The notes under the pieces were generated by a model. The model ran no database searches, was not told where the DNA came from, and saw only the letters and a program-made list of their open reading frames with translations. Below are positions 1-8,571 of a stretch of 64,000 bases of DNA, one piece after another. The stretch covers positions 28,609 to 92,608 of the forward strand of contig NZ_JBHUDD010000159.1 in the NCBI RefSeq assembly GCF_042677865.1. Reading direction: 5' to 3'. The first letter of the stretch is position 1, and each line of letters begins with the position of its first letter. A program made the position numbers and the translations under genes. Source of the stretch: Lutimaribacter salitolerans (GTDB lineage Bacteria > Pseudomonadota > Alphaproteobacteria > Rhodobacterales > Rhodobacteraceae).

Positions 1-1497
1 CCCCTGCGACCCGGCACCAACGTCGCCGTGGTCACCGCGCTGTCGCATGTCATCGTGACCGAGGGGCTGATGGATCAGGCCTTCATCCGCGAGCGGTGCG
101 ACTGGGACGAGTTTCAGGATTACGCCGCCTTCGTCAGCGATCCGCGCCATTCCCCCGAGGCGACCGAGATGCTGACCGGGGTTCCTGCCACAGACCTGCG
201 CGCCGCCGCCCGCCTGTTCGCCACCGGCGGCAACGGGTCCATCTATTACGGGCTGGGCGTGACCGAGCATTCGCAGGGATCGACCACGGTGATGGCGATC
301 GCCAACCTGGCCATGCTGACCGGCAACCTGGGCCGTCCCGGCGTGGGCGTGAACCCGCTGCGCGGACAAAACAACGTGCAGGGCGCCTGCGACATGGGCA
401 GTTTCCCGCATGAACTGCCCGGCTACCGCCATGTCAAAAACGACGATGCCCGCGCCATGTTCGACGCGCTGTGGGGTGTCACGATCGACCCCGAGCCGGG
501 CCTGCGCATCCCCAACATGCTGGACGCGGCCGTCGATGGCACGTTCAAGGGGCTTTACTGCCAGGGCGAGGATATCCTGCAATCGGACCCCGACACCAAG
601 CATGTCGCCGCAGGTCTGGCGGCGATGGACTGCGTCATCGTCCATGACCTGTTCCTGAACGAGACGGCAAATTATGCCCATGTCTTCCTGCCCGGCAGCA
701 CGTTCCTGGAAAAGGACGGCACCTTCACCAACGCCGAGCGTCGCATCAACCGCGTGCGCGAGGTGATGAAGCCGCGCAACGGCTATGCCGACTGGGAGGT
801 GACGCAGCTTCTGGCCAACGCCATGCTGCAGGATGCCGGTCGCGCGCCCTGGCATTATACCCATCCCGCCCAGATCATGGACGAGATCGCCGCCACCACG
901 CCCAGCTTTGCCGGGGTGGATTACGCCCTGCTCGAAGAAAAGGGCAGCGTGCAATGGCCCTGCAACGCGGCCAACCCCGAAGGCACGCCGCTGATGCATG
1001 TCGATGGCTTCGTGCGCGGCAAGGGGCGGTTCATCGTCACCGAATACGTGGCGACAGACGAACGCACAGGCCCGCGTTTCCCGCTGCTGCTGACCACCGG
1101 GCGCATCCTGTCGCAATACAATGTCGGGGCCCAGACACGGCGCACCGAAAACGTGATCTGGCACGACCAGGACGTGCTGGAGATCCACCCGCACGATGCC
1201 GAGAACCGCGGCCTGCGCGATGGCGACTGGGTGCGTCTGGCGTCACGCTCGGGCGAAACCAGCCTGCGTGCAAAGATCACCGACCGGGTCAGCCCCGGTG
1301 TGGTCTACACCACCTTCCACCACCCCGACACGCAGGCCAACGTGATCACCACCGACTATTCCGACTGGGCCACCAACTGCCCCGAATACAAGGTGACGGC
1401 GGTGCAGGTCAGCGCGTCGAACGGTCCCAGCGAGTGGCAACAGGACTACACCGCGCAGGCCGCCGCCGCGCGCCGCATCCTGCCGGCGGCGGAATGA
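1..1497 (+). CDS. fdsA: Formate dehydrogenase alpha subunit, C-terminal part (5' truncated by window edge)
   Basis: This is the catalytic molybdopterin subunit of a cytoplasmic NAD-dependent formate dehydrogenase, which oxidises formate to CO2. The reading frame is open from base 1 and begins inside the protein (LRPGTNVAVV...), so the GTG at 28 is not the true start. The visible 498 residues cover the end of the molybdopterin oxidoreductase domain (GSTFLEKDGTFTNAERR at about residue 235) and the C-terminal dinucleotide-binding domain (about residues 360-480, with LLLTTGRILSQYN). The iron-sulfur part and the active-site Cys/Sec lie upstream of the window. It overlaps fdhD by ATGA. The fdhD and fdsD genes downstream identify the FdsGBACD type. 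The family call is firm; only the N-terminus is missing. Confidence 0.95.
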   Translation, partial: PLRPGTNVAVVTALSHVIVTEGLMDQAFIRERCDWDEFQDYAAFVSDPRHSPEATEMLTGVPATDLRAAARLFATGGNGSIYYGLGVTEHSQGSTTVMAIANLAMLTGNLGRPGVGVNPLRGQNNVQGACDMGSFPHELPGYRHVKNDDARAMFDALWGVTIDPEPGLRIPNMLDAAVDGTFKGLYCQGEDILQSDPDTKHVAAGLAAMDCVIVHDLFLNETANYAHVFLPGSTFLEKDGTFTNAERRINRVREVMKPRNGYADWEVTQLLANAMLQDAGRAPWHYTHPAQIMDEIAATTPSFAGVDYALLEEKGSVQWPCNAANPEGTPLMHVDGFVRGKGRFIVTEYVATDERTGPRFPLLLTTGRILSQYNVGAQTRRTENVIWHDQDVLEIHPHDAENRGLRDGDWVRLASRSGETSLRAKITDRVSPGVVYTTFHHPDTQANVITTDYSDWATNCPEYKVTAVQVSASNGPSEWQQDYTAQAAAARRILPAAE

Positions 1498-2321
1498 TCA
1501 TGGGCACGCGCGCGCATAGAACCCGCAACGGGCAGTCGGTGCAATCGGGCGCCGCCCGCGCCATCACCCGCGCCCTGCCCGACGAGGTGCCGGTGGCGCT
1601 GGTCTTCAACGGGTCGACGCAGGCGGTGATGATGGCCAGCCCAGCCGATATCGCCGATTTCGCCCATGGCTTCGCCCTGTCCGAAGGGCTGATCGACGGA
1701 CTGGACCAGATCGAGGGCTTCGAAGAGCTCCGGCACGACCGCGGGATCGAGGCCCGGTTCTGGCTGCGTGCCGACCGTGCCACCCTGCTGCACCAGCGCC
1801 GCCGCGCGATGCTGGGGCCGGTGGGCTGCGGGCTGTGCGGCATCGACAGCCTGGATGCCGCCCTGCGCGCCCTTCCCCGCCTGCCCGACGGTGACCTGCG
1901 TCTGTCGCATGCAGAGGTGGCCGGGGCCAGTGACGCCCTGCGCGCGCAGCAACCGCTGCACGACCGCACCCGCGCCACCCATGCGGCGGGTTTTCTGCAA
2001 CCGGGCCACGGGATCACCCTGGCGCGCGAGGATGTGGGCCGCCACAACGCGCTGGACAAGCTGATCGGCGCGCTGGCACGACAGGGCACCGACCCCGCCA
2101 CCGGCGCTGTCGTCATCACCAGCCGGGTATCGGTGGACATGGTGCAGAAATGCGTGATGGCCGGCGCGCCTGTGCTGATCGCGGTATCGGCCCCCACCGC
2201 GCTGGCGGTCGAAATGGCCGAGGATGCCAACCTGACGCTGGCCACATTCGCACGCGGCGACGGGTTCGACCTTTACGCCCATCCGCAACGTATCACGCAA
2301 AGAGGCAGCGATGTCGCCTGA
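1494..2321 (+). CDS. fdhD: Formate dehydrogenase accessory sulfurtransferase FdhD
   Basis: FdhD (FdsC in this operon type) carries sulfur from a cysteine desulfurase to the molybdenum cofactor and is needed for active formate dehydrogenase. The 275-residue product has the family's Cys motif GPVGCGLCGIDSL near residue 108 and the later blocks EDVGRHNALDKLIG and SRVSVDMVQK, all typical of FdhD. The start at 1494 overlaps the fdsA stop as ATGA. An in-frame ATG at 1500 is an equally possible start. The 3' end overlaps fdsD by 11 bases. Length and motifs are normal, so the gene looks intact. Confidence 0.95.
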   Translation: MIMGTRAHRTRNGQSVQSGAARAITRALPDEVPVALVFNGSTQAVMMASPADIADFAHGFALSEGLIDGLDQIEGFEELRHDRGIEARFWLRADRATLLHQRRRAMLGPVGCGLCGIDSLDAALRALPRLPDGDLRLSHAEVAGASDALRAQQPLHDRTRATHAAGFLQPGHGITLAREDVGRHNALDKLIGALARQGTDPATGAVVITSRVSVDMVQKCVMAGAPVLIAVSAPTALAVEMAEDANLTLATFARGDGFDLYAHPQRITQRGSDVA

Positions 2322-2592
2322 GAAACTGACCATGATGGCCAACCAGATCGCCACCTTCTTCAGGTCCCAGCCGGGCACGGATCAACCCCAACGCATTGCC
2401 GCCCATATCAATGATTTCTGGGAACCCCGGATGCGCGCGCAACTGGCCGCCCATGTGGCCGATGGCGCATCGGGCCTCGACCCGCTGGTGATCGCCGCGA
2501 TGGACCACATCCGCCTGCCCCCCTGTTCTTCCTCTCTCTTCAAATATCCCGGGGTGAATTGGCCAACGGCCAAGAGGGGCAGCGCCCCTTGA
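2311..2592 (+). CDS. fdsD: Formate dehydrogenase delta subunit FdsD, with a repeat-derived tail
   Basis: This is the small delta subunit of the Fds formate dehydrogenase. Residues 1 to about 70 match the family in style (MSPEKLTMMANQIATFF, then NDFWEPRMRAQLAAHV). The last roughly 22 residues (PCSSSLFKYPGVNWPTAKRG...) do not look like FdsD. They are the translation of an intergenic stem-loop element at 2521-2590 whose first 29 bases recur exactly at 44871. The ancestral stop codon therefore seems to have been lost and the frame runs through the element to a TGA at 2590. Whether the tail is tolerated or trimmed cannot be seen. The gene overlaps fdhD by 11 bases. Confidence 0.88.
   Translation: MSPEKLTMMANQIATFFRSQPGTDQPQRIAAHINDFWEPRMRAQLAAHVADGASGLDPLVIAAMDHIRLPPCSSSLFKYPGVNWPTAKRGSAP
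2521..2590 (+). repeat. 3' stem-loop repeat element, copy 1
   Basis: Bases 2521-2549 are identical to 44871-44899 (pyrimidine-rich, then CAAATATCC followed by a G run). Behind this block lie two perfect hairpins: TTGGCC/GGCCAA with an AAC loop (2559-2573) and AGGGGC/GCCCCT with an AGC loop (2575-2589). Both copies lie directly after a plus-strand gene in the sense orientation. It looks like a dispersed 3'-UTR or terminator element. Here it overlaps the coding end of fdsD. Confidence 0.7.
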
Positions 2593-2598
2593 CCCCGA

Positions 2599-2639
2599 GG
2601 CCCGGAACGGGCCGAGATACAGGGCGTCGCGTCAGCGAC
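2599..2639. terminator. Hairpins in the convergent fdsD/dctM gap
   Basis: GGCCCG-GAA-CGGGCC (2599-2613) and GTCGC-GTCA-GCGAC (2626-2639) lie between the converging fdsD and dctM genes. Neither is followed by a clear T-tract, so a terminator role is inferred from position only. Confidence 0.35.
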
Positions 2640-2653
2640 ACCGCCGGATCACG

Positions 2654-3961
2654 CTAAAGCCCCGGCAACCACAAGGCCAGTTGCGGGTACATCACCAGCA
2701 GCACCACCAGCAGCAACGAACAGCCCATGAACGGGAATGCCGACACATAGATGTCGCGCATCGTCGTCTCGGGCGGGGCCACCCCCTTCATCACGAACAG
2801 CAGCAGGCCAAAGGGCGGCGTGGTAAAGCTGATCTCCAGCGCCAGCAGCATGATCAGCCCGAACCAGATCAGATCGAACCCCAGCGTCTGCGCCAGCGGG
2901 AAAAAGATCGGCACGGTCAGCAGCATCATGCTGATCTGCTCCATGAACATCCCCAGCAACAGCAGCACCGCAAACATCACGCACAGCATGGCGATCGGGG
3001 CCAGCTCGAACCCGGTGGCCCAGTTGATCAGGCCCCGCGATGCGCCGGAAAACGCCAGAAGCTGGCTGAACGTGGCCGAGCCGAACACGATCAGATAGGC
3101 CATCAGGGTCACCCGCATCGCGCCGACCACCGATTTCTTGATCGCCTCCCAGGTCAGGCAGCGGAACACCACCGCAAGGATCAGCACCCCCAGCGCGCCA
3201 AAGGCAGCCGCCTCGGAGGGGGTGACGATGCCGCCCACCATCATCGCCACGATGATCACCATCACCGACAGCATCGGGATCACGTCGCGCGCCAGCAGCA
3301 GCAGTTTCTGGCCCAGCGGCATGTGCTCGACCTCATAGGCGGGGGCGGCGGTGGGGTCGATGCGGGTCTGCACCCAGATCGTCGCGATGTAGAACGACGC
3401 CAAGATCAGCCCCGGGATGATCCCCGCGATCAGCAACGCGCCCACGTCGATCCGCGCCAGCGTCGCCAGCAGCACCGCCAACGCCGAGGGCGGGATGATG
3501 ATCGCCAGCCCCCCCGTTCCCAGGATAGGCCCGATCGACATGTGTTTCTTGTAGCCGCGCGCGCTCATCTCGGGGACCATCAGGCTGCCCAGCAGCGCGG
3601 TCGAGCCCATCGACGATCCCGACAGGGTGGAAAACCCGGTGCCGCCCAGAACCGTGACATAGCTCAGCCGCCCCGGCAGCTTGCCCATCAGCCGGTCGAT
3701 GGCGTTGAACATCCGCGCGCCAAGGCCGGTGTGAAAGAATATCTCGCCCATCAGCAGAAACAGCGGGATCGGCACCAGCGCAAAGGATGTCAGCGATCCC
3801 AGCCCGTTGTTCAACAGCGCCGAGATCCCCCGTTCGCCGCCCATGAACACCCAGGCCCCTACGATATTGGCCGCCAGAAATGCCAGCGCCACGGGCATCC
3901 CGATCGCCATCAGCCCGATGATCGACCCCAGCAGCAGGGCCAGTGCCTCGTACCATTCCAT
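2654..3961 (-). CDS. dctM: TRAP transporter large permease, DctM type
   Basis: This is the large membrane subunit of a tripartite ATP-independent periplasmic transporter. It is the channel that takes up organic acids using the sodium or proton gradient. The 435-residue product is almost wholly hydrophobic, with about 12 membrane segments. It starts MEWYEALALLLGSIIGLMAIG and carries typical DctM blocks (GILGTGGLAIIIPPS-like at about 145-165; SEAAAFGALGVL). The start at 3961 shares one base with the dctQ stop (TAATG). An in-frame extension to 4048 would lie inside dctQ and is rejected. It ends the minus-strand arm of the catabolic locus. Confidence 0.93.
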   Translation of the reverse strand: MEWYEALALLLGSIIGLMAIGMPVALAFLAANIVGAWVFMGGERGISALLNNGLGSLTSFALVPIPLFLLMGEIFFHTGLGARMFNAIDRLMGKLPGRLSYVTVLGGTGFSTLSGSSMGSTALLGSLMVPEMSARGYKKHMSIGPILGTGGLAIIIPPSALAVLLATLARIDVGALLIAGIIPGLILASFYIATIWVQTRIDPTAAPAYEVEHMPLGQKLLLLARDVIPMLSVMVIIVAMMVGGIVTPSEAAAFGALGVLILAVVFRCLTWEAIKKSVVGAMRVTLMAYLIVFGSATFSQLLAFSGASRGLINWATGFELAPIAMLCVMFAVLLLLGMFMEQISMMLLTVPIFFPLAQTLGFDLIWFGLIMLLALEISFTTPPFGLLLFVMKGVAPPETTMRDIYVSAFPFMGCSLLLVVLLVMYPQLALWLPGL

Positions 3962-4467
3962 TATTCGTGTATCCCCGCCTCGCCCGAATGCATCAGGTCG
4001 TCGCCAAAGACGAACCGCGAAAACTCCACCGCCATCAGGCCAAAGCACACCGGGAACGAGATCGTCAGCATCCAGCGCGGAAAGTAATAGGCCCGCACGT
4101 CATAATCGTTGCGCGCAAGGTTGGTCGCCACCAGATCGGCCCCCTTCCACGCCAGCACAAGGCAGACCAGAACGCACAGGGCCGCCACACCCCGGCTGAC
4201 CACCCGGCGCAGGGGCCCCGGCAGGGCGGCGGTGACAAGTTCGATATGCACATGGCCCTTTTCGCGCACCAGCCAGGGTGCGCCCAGCATGGTCATGTAC
4301 AGCAGCGCATATTCTGCGGATGTGAACAGCCAGGCAAAGGGCTGCAGGCCCAGATTGCGCATCGTCACCGACACGATGACCGACACCATCAGCCACAGCA
4401 GCATCGCCCCCGCGATGCCCGCCATCAGGTAGAGAAACCCGGTATAGACCCGGCCAAGCGCCTGCAT
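3961..4467 (-). CDS. dctQ: TRAP transporter small permease, DctQ type
   Basis: This is the small four-helix membrane subunit that pairs with DctM. The 168 residues contain about four membrane spans (around 10-32, 45-65, 85-105 and 128-150) and the family pattern REKGHVHIELV near residue 70. I chose MQALGRVYTG as the start because AAGGG lies 7 bases upstream. The Met codons at 4482 and 4503 lack a ribosome site, though they remain possible. The order dctP-dctQ-dctM is standard. Confidence 0.9.
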   Translation of the reverse strand: MQALGRVYTGFLYLMAGIAGAMLLWLMVSVIVSVTMRNLGLQPFAWLFTSAEYALLYMTMLGAPWLVREKGHVHIELVTAALPGPLRRVVSRGVAALCVLVCLVLAWKGADLVATNLARNDYDVRAYYFPRWMLTISFPVCFGLMAVEFSRFVFGDDLMHSGEAGIHE

Positions 4468-4524
4468 GTCCTGCCCTTTCATGGGAAATGGGCGGCCCCA
4501 CAACGGGACCGCCCGGCTGGGCGA

Positions 4525-5532
4525 TTATTCCGCCGACAGATCGTAGAACTTGGCGATCAGTTCGTCATACAGGCCGTCGCCCATCGGGTGCTCGGCCATC
4601 AGGCCTTTCATGCGCTCCCATGTGGTGCTGCGCGCGGCCTCGAGGTAATTCGCCCGCGCCTCGCCTTCCAGCTCGACCACCTGCATGCCGCCTTCTTCCA
4701 GCGCCGCGAAATCCTCGTCGCGCTTGGTGCGCAGGGCCTCGACGCTGTCCTTCTCGTGCTGGATCGCCACATCCTGCAGGATCGTGCGCGCCTCGTCGGA
4801 CAGGCCGTTCCAGCGGTCCAGGTTCACGATCACGCCCAGGTCGGTCGAGAAAAAGCACGGCTCGATCCGGTAGTTCAGGAACTCGTTCCATTTCAGGTCG
4901 ATCAGCCCGATCTGGGTCCAGCCGGTCGCATCGACCACGCCGCGCTCCAGCGCCGAATACACTTCGGTCGTGGGCAGGTCGATCACCTGCGCGCCCAGAT
5001 AATTGGTGAAGAAGGCATTATACACCGCGTTGCCGCGCAGTTTCAGGCCTTCGACCTCAAGATTGCCATCGGCGTCGAACTCGGGCGCGTTGCGGGTCCA
5101 CAGGTTGTAGCACACGCCGCTGTCAAACCAGCCCAGGTACTTCACACCCATCTTCTCCTGATGGATCTGGTCGATCATCTCGGTCCCGCCATTGGCGCGG
5201 GTTTCGACGGCAGTCAGGTTGGACGTGACCATCGCATCCTTTTCCGGCAGCGCCCCGGCATAGAACGATCCGGGGGTATAGACCATGTCCACGATCCCGT
5301 CGCGCACCGCGTCGGGCTGCTGGAACATGCCGATCGCCTCGGGGCCGCCGCGCACCTCGATCTGCACCACGCCTTCGCCCGCCGCGTTCACCTTTTCGAC
5401 GAACTCGAAAAACGACTGGGTGTAGATCAGCGTTTCGGGAAAGGCGTGCACAGCGGTCAGGGTTTCCTGCGCCTGCGCCGTCATCGCCAGTGTCGAGGCG
5501 GCAAGGACGCCGCCCATGATTGCGTGTTTCAT
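4525..5532 (-). CDS. dctP: TRAP transporter periplasmic substrate-binding protein, DctP type
   Basis: This periplasmic receptor delivers substrate to DctQM. The 335-residue product begins with a Sec signal peptide (MKHAIMGGVLAASTLAMTAQAQ, cleavage after AQA). The GLKLRGNAVYN segment near residue 170 holds the Arg that in this family clamps a substrate carboxylate, so the ligand is probably an organic acid. An AGGAG site lies before the start. The gene follows leuD after an 88-base gap that contains a G5/C5 hairpin. The ligand is unknown. Genomic context suggests a dicarboxylate or cyclic amide acid that feeds the linked enzymes. Confidence 0.92.
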   Translation of the reverse strand: MKHAIMGGVLAASTLAMTAQAQETLTAVHAFPETLIYTQSFFEFVEKVNAAGEGVVQIEVRGGPEAIGMFQQPDAVRDGIVDMVYTPGSFYAGALPEKDAMVTSNLTAVETRANGGTEMIDQIHQEKMGVKYLGWFDSGVCYNLWTRNAPEFDADGNLEVEGLKLRGNAVYNAFFTNYLGAQVIDLPTTEVYSALERGVVDATGWTQIGLIDLKWNEFLNYRIEPCFFSTDLGVIVNLDRWNGLSDEARTILQDVAIQHEKDSVEALRTKRDEDFAALEEGGMQVVELEGEARANYLEAARSTTWERMKGLMAEHPMGDGLYDELIAKFYDLSAE

Positions 5533-5573
5533 CGTCTTGTTCTCCTTTTCCGGGGTTGCCCCCGCCCTGTTGT

Positions 5574-5588
5574 GGGGGTCGTGCCCCC
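5574..5588 (-). other. Stem-loop between leuD and dctP
   Basis: GGGGG-TCGTG-CCCCC sits in the 88-base gap upstream of dctP on the transcribed strand. It may stabilise or separate the transporter part of the mRNA. No T-tract is present. Confidence 0.3.
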
Positions 5589-5620
5589 GGTTGGTGCCAC
5601 CCGTTTGTCGGGGCGGGCGT

Positions 5621-6226
5621 TCATGTGCTGGGCCAGGCCCAGGGATGCGCCGCGCGACGCGCCGTGCGATACGCGGCGATTTCGGTGTGATGGCTGGCCG
5701 TCATGTCGATATCATCCCAGCCGTTCATCAGCTTGGTGCGCCGGATCGGGTCCAGATCGAAGGGATATTCCGCGCCGCCAATGGTCGCTATCGCAGCCTC
5801 AAGGTCGATTCGCGCCTGCGCCCTGCCATCCCCCAGCGCCGCGATCAGCGCCTCGACCTGCCCCTCCTCCATCCTTGCAGGCAGCAAGCCATTGTTCACC
5901 GCGTTGCCCGCGAAAATGTCGCCAAAGCTGGGCGCGATCACCGCGCGAAACCCGTAATCCACCAGCGCGTACACCGCCGCCTCGCGGCTTGATCCGCTGC
6001 CGAAATTGCGCCGTGCGATCAGCACCGTCGCGCCGGGGTGCCGGTTCAGCGGCATATCGGCCACCGGCGCGCCCGCGCCGTCGAACCGCAGATCGTGCAG
6101 CAGGTAATCTCCATACCCTTCCGTACGGGGCCGCGACATGAACCGCGCCGGGATAAGCTGATCGGTGTCGATGCTTTCCTGCGGCAGGGCCAGTGCGGTG
6201 CCGTCATGGATGCGCCAACCGCTCAT
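5621..6226 (-). CDS. LeuD-like small subunit of an aconitase-family hydro-lyase
   Basis: This is the swivelling small subunit that completes the active site of isopropylmalate isomerase and related hydro-lyases (citraconate or dimethylmaleate hydratases). The 201 residues include the usual blocks DTDQLIPARFM (about 20-30), RNFGSGSSREAAVYAL (about 71-86) and FGDIFAGNAVNNGLLP (about 98-113). The start overlaps the leuC stop as ATGA. The gene lies in a regulated catabolic locus with a TRAP importer and has no leuA or leuB beside it. I therefore infer a role in substrate breakdown and not in leucine synthesis, which sequence alone cannot prove. Confidence 0.88.
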   Translation of the reverse strand: MSGWRIHDGTALALPQESIDTDQLIPARFMSRPRTEGYGDYLLHDLRFDGAGAPVADMPLNRHPGATVLIARRNFGSGSSREAAVYALVDYGFRAVIAPSFGDIFAGNAVNNGLLPARMEEGQVEALIAALGDGRAQARIDLEAAIATIGGAEYPFDLDPIRRTKLMNGWDDIDMTASHHTEIAAYRTARRAAHPWAWPST

Positions 6227-7620
6227 GCCCGGCCCTCCAGCATCGGGCGCACATCGGTCAGTTCGCCCGCCACGGCGGCGGCGGCGACCATCGCCGGGCT
6301 CATCAGGTGGGTGCGCGCGCCGCGCCCCTGCCGACCCTTGAAGTTGCGGTTGGTGGACGACGCACAGCGATTGCCGGGCGCGACCAGATCGCCATTCATG
6401 CCCACGCACATCGAACAGCCCGCATCGGCCCACTCCAGCCCCGCATCGGTAAAGATGGTGTGCAGCCCTTCCTGCTCGGCCTGCTGCTTGACCAGCGCCG
6501 ACCCGGGCGAGACCATCCCCGGCACACGCGCCCGTCGCCCCGCCAGAACGGCGGCGGCAAGGCGCAAGTCCTCAATCCGGCCATTGGTGCACGATCCGAT
6601 AAAGACCTGATCCACCTTCGTGCCCGCCAGCGCCGCACCGGGGGTCAGCCCCATATACGCCAACGCCTCGCGCGCGCGATCTGCGCGGGCCGTCGGCAGG
6701 GTGGCCGGGTCGGGGATCGTGGCGGTGATCGGCATCGCCTCTTCCGGGCTGGTGCCCCATGTCACGGTGGGCGCGATAACGCCCGCGTCAATCTCGACCT
6801 CGCGGTCGAAAACGGCATCCGCGTCGCTGGCCAGCGCGGACCACTCGGCCACCGCACGGTCGAAATCCGCACCCTTGGGCGCAAAGCGCCGCCCGCGCAG
6901 ATAGTCGAACGTTACCTGATCCGGTGCCACCTGCCCCAGCCGCGCGCCGCCCTCGATCGACAGGTTGCACAGGGTCATCCGGCCTTCCATCGTCAGCCCG
7001 CGCACCGCCGATCCGGCGTATTCGATCGCATGGCCCCGCGCCCCGTCTGCTCCCAGCAGGGCGATCCAGTGCAGGGCGATGTCCTTGGCCGTCACCGACG
7101 GGCCCAACCGCCCCTCGACCGTGATGCGCATGACCTTGGGGCGCGCCTGCCAGATCGTCTGCGTGGCCAGCACATGCGCCACCTCGGTCGCGCCGATGCC
7201 AAAGGCCAGCGCGCCGAACGCCCCGTGGGTCGAGGTGTGGCTGTCGCCGCAATTCACCGTCAGCCCCGGCAGGGTCAGCCCCTGTTCCGGCCCCAGAACA
7301 TGCACGATCCCCTGACCGGGGTCGTGCAGGCCGAACAGCCGCAGTCCGTGAGTGGCGGCATTGCTGTTCAGCGTCTCGATCATGCGGCGAATGTCCGCCG
7401 CCTGAATATTGTCGCGCCCGCGTGTCGGCGCATAGTGATCGACCACCGCGAATGTCAGCTCCGGCTCGGCCACCGGCATGCCCCGCGCCGCCAGCTTGGC
7501 AAACCCGTGGTGCGAGCCTTCGTGCACCAGGTGCCGATCCACCCACAGCAGCGATGTGCCATCGTCCCGGCGCAGCACCTCGTGGGCATCCCACAGCTTG
7601 TCCAGCATCCGGCGCGCCAT
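6223..7620 (-). CDS. LeuC-like large subunit of an aconitase-family hydro-lyase
   Basis: This [4Fe-4S] subunit adds water to, or removes it from, an unsaturated dicarboxylate. The 465-residue length is normal for LeuC. The cluster cysteines are visible as GSCTNG (near 344) and CSMC (near 402 and 405), with NCGDSHTSTHGAFGALAFG earlier. The start at 7620 (MARRMLDKLWDAHEV) shares a base with the gntR stop (TGATG), so the two are translationally coupled. Overall it is very close to isopropylmalate dehydratase. With an ICL/PEPM-type lyase encoded in the opposite arm, a substituted maleate (citraconate- or dimethylmaleate-like) is a reasonable substrate guess. Confidence 0.9.
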   Translation of the reverse strand: MARRMLDKLWDAHEVLRRDDGTSLLWVDRHLVHEGSHHGFAKLAARGMPVAEPELTFAVVDHYAPTRGRDNIQAADIRRMIETLNSNAATHGLRLFGLHDPGQGIVHVLGPEQGLTLPGLTVNCGDSHTSTHGAFGALAFGIGATEVAHVLATQTIWQARPKVMRITVEGRLGPSVTAKDIALHWIALLGADGARGHAIEYAGSAVRGLTMEGRMTLCNLSIEGGARLGQVAPDQVTFDYLRGRRFAPKGADFDRAVAEWSALASDADAVFDREVEIDAGVIAPTVTWGTSPEEAMPITATIPDPATLPTARADRAREALAYMGLTPGAALAGTKVDQVFIGSCTNGRIEDLRLAAAVLAGRRARVPGMVSPGSALVKQQAEQEGLHTIFTDAGLEWADAGCSMCVGMNGDLVAPGNRCASSTNRNFKGRQGRGARTHLMSPAMVAAAAVAGELTDVRPMLEGRA

Positions 7621-8438
7621 CACTCTGCCGCCTCCTGCTCGGGGGCGGGGGTGATCACCGGCTCCCAATGGCGGTTGTCGTCGCCGCCCACCCTGTTCAG
7701 CGTCATTTCCAGCCGGAACAGATCGGCGCGGTACAGGGCCGACAGGTATTCGACCCCCTGCCCGTCCGAATCCCGCACCACCCGGCGCAGCGACAGCAGG
7801 GGCGAGCCGACGGACACCCCCAGCGCCAGCGCCACATCGGGCGACGCCAGCGTGGCGCTAACCGACTGATGAGCCGCCTCGACCTGCACACCCGACCGCT
7901 CCAGCAGGCGAAACAGCGGCGTGGTGGCCAGATCGGCCTCGGTATAATTCGCGGCAATCGCCTCGGGCACATAGGTTGTCAGATGCGAGAATGGCCGGTC
8001 CTGCACCGAACGCACGCGCACCGCGGTCTGCACCCGCGCCTCGGGCTCCAGCCCCATTGCCTGCGCCACCGTGTCCGGGGCCGCGCCATAAGAGAACGAC
8101 AGCAACCGCGCCGTCGTCGACTGCCCCATCGCCACCAGCTGCGGCATCAGAGAGGTGAAATCCGCCGCCACCGCCGCCGCGCCATCCTGCGCGCGCACCA
8201 CCGTGCCCGACCCGGCGCGGCGCGCCACCAGCCCGTCGGCGTCCAGCGCATCCAGCGCCCGGCGCACGGTCACGCGGCTGACGGCGAACATCTCGGCCAG
8301 CCGCTGCTCGCCCGGCAGATGGCTGCCCGGCGGATAGGTGCCATTGCTCATCTCGTCGCGCAACAGCAGGTACACCCTGCGCGCCTTGCCGCCCTCCGGC
8401 AGTGATGTGCGATCCGTCCCGGCCACGTCGCCCCCCAT
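7620..8438 (-). CDS. GntR-family regulator, HutC/UTRA type
   Basis: This transcription factor has an N-terminal winged helix-turn-helix (about residues 18-85, including SRVTVRRALDALDADGLVARR) and a C-terminal UTRA ligand-binding domain (about 105-260). HutC-type members are usually repressors released by a pathway metabolite. The start chosen is MGGDVAGTDR at 8438; an upstream extension runs into the promoter region. It is the first gene of the minus arm and faces the catabolic plus arm. A palindrome at 8533-8550 is a likely operator. The effector is presumably the imported acid or an intermediate. Confidence 0.9.
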   Translation of the reverse strand: MGGDVAGTDRTSLPEGGKARRVYLLLRDEMSNGTYPPGSHLPGEQRLAEMFAVSRVTVRRALDALDADGLVARRAGSGTVVRAQDGAAAVAADFTSLMPQLVAMGQSTTARLLSFSYGAAPDTVAQAMGLEPEARVQTAVRVRSVQDRPFSHLTTYVPEAIAANYTEADLATTPLFRLLERSGVQVEAAHQSVSATLASPDVALALGVSVGSPLLSLRRVVRDSDGQGVEYLSALYRADLFRLEMTLNRVGGDDNRHWEPVITPAPEQEAAE

Positions 8439-8532
8439 TGGATTCTTGCAAAAGCCTATCAGCGGCCAACCCAAAATCAAGAAATCTATCTGCTTTGGTC
8501 GAAAAAATTTGCCCTATGCACAATCCAAAAGC

Positions 8533-8550
8533 TGTATTACAAAAAATACA
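8533..8550. promoter_or_regulatory. Candidate GntR operator
   Basis: The AT-rich gap between the divergent arms holds an inverted repeat, TGTATT-ACAAAA-AATACA, 22 bases before the tautomerase start. It overlaps a plausible -10 of a plus-strand promoter whose -35 would be TTGCCC at 8509. Operators of HutC-type GntR proteins are of this general size and AT-rich form. The assignment is an inference. Confidence 0.5.
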
Positions 8551-8571
8551 AACGTCAGAGCAGGGGGCCGC

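Noticed and set aside
3943..6141. 732-codon plus-strand frame across dctQ, dctP and leuD
   Set aside because: All three minus-strand genes are convincing. The plus frame translates to His/Arg/Gln-rich sequence without motifs.
5621..7620. The leuCD pair as ordinary leucine biosynthesis genes
   Set aside because: Not excluded by sequence, but the coupling to a GntR regulator and a TRAP importer, and the absence of leuA or leuB, make a catabolic role more likely. I left the gene symbols blank.
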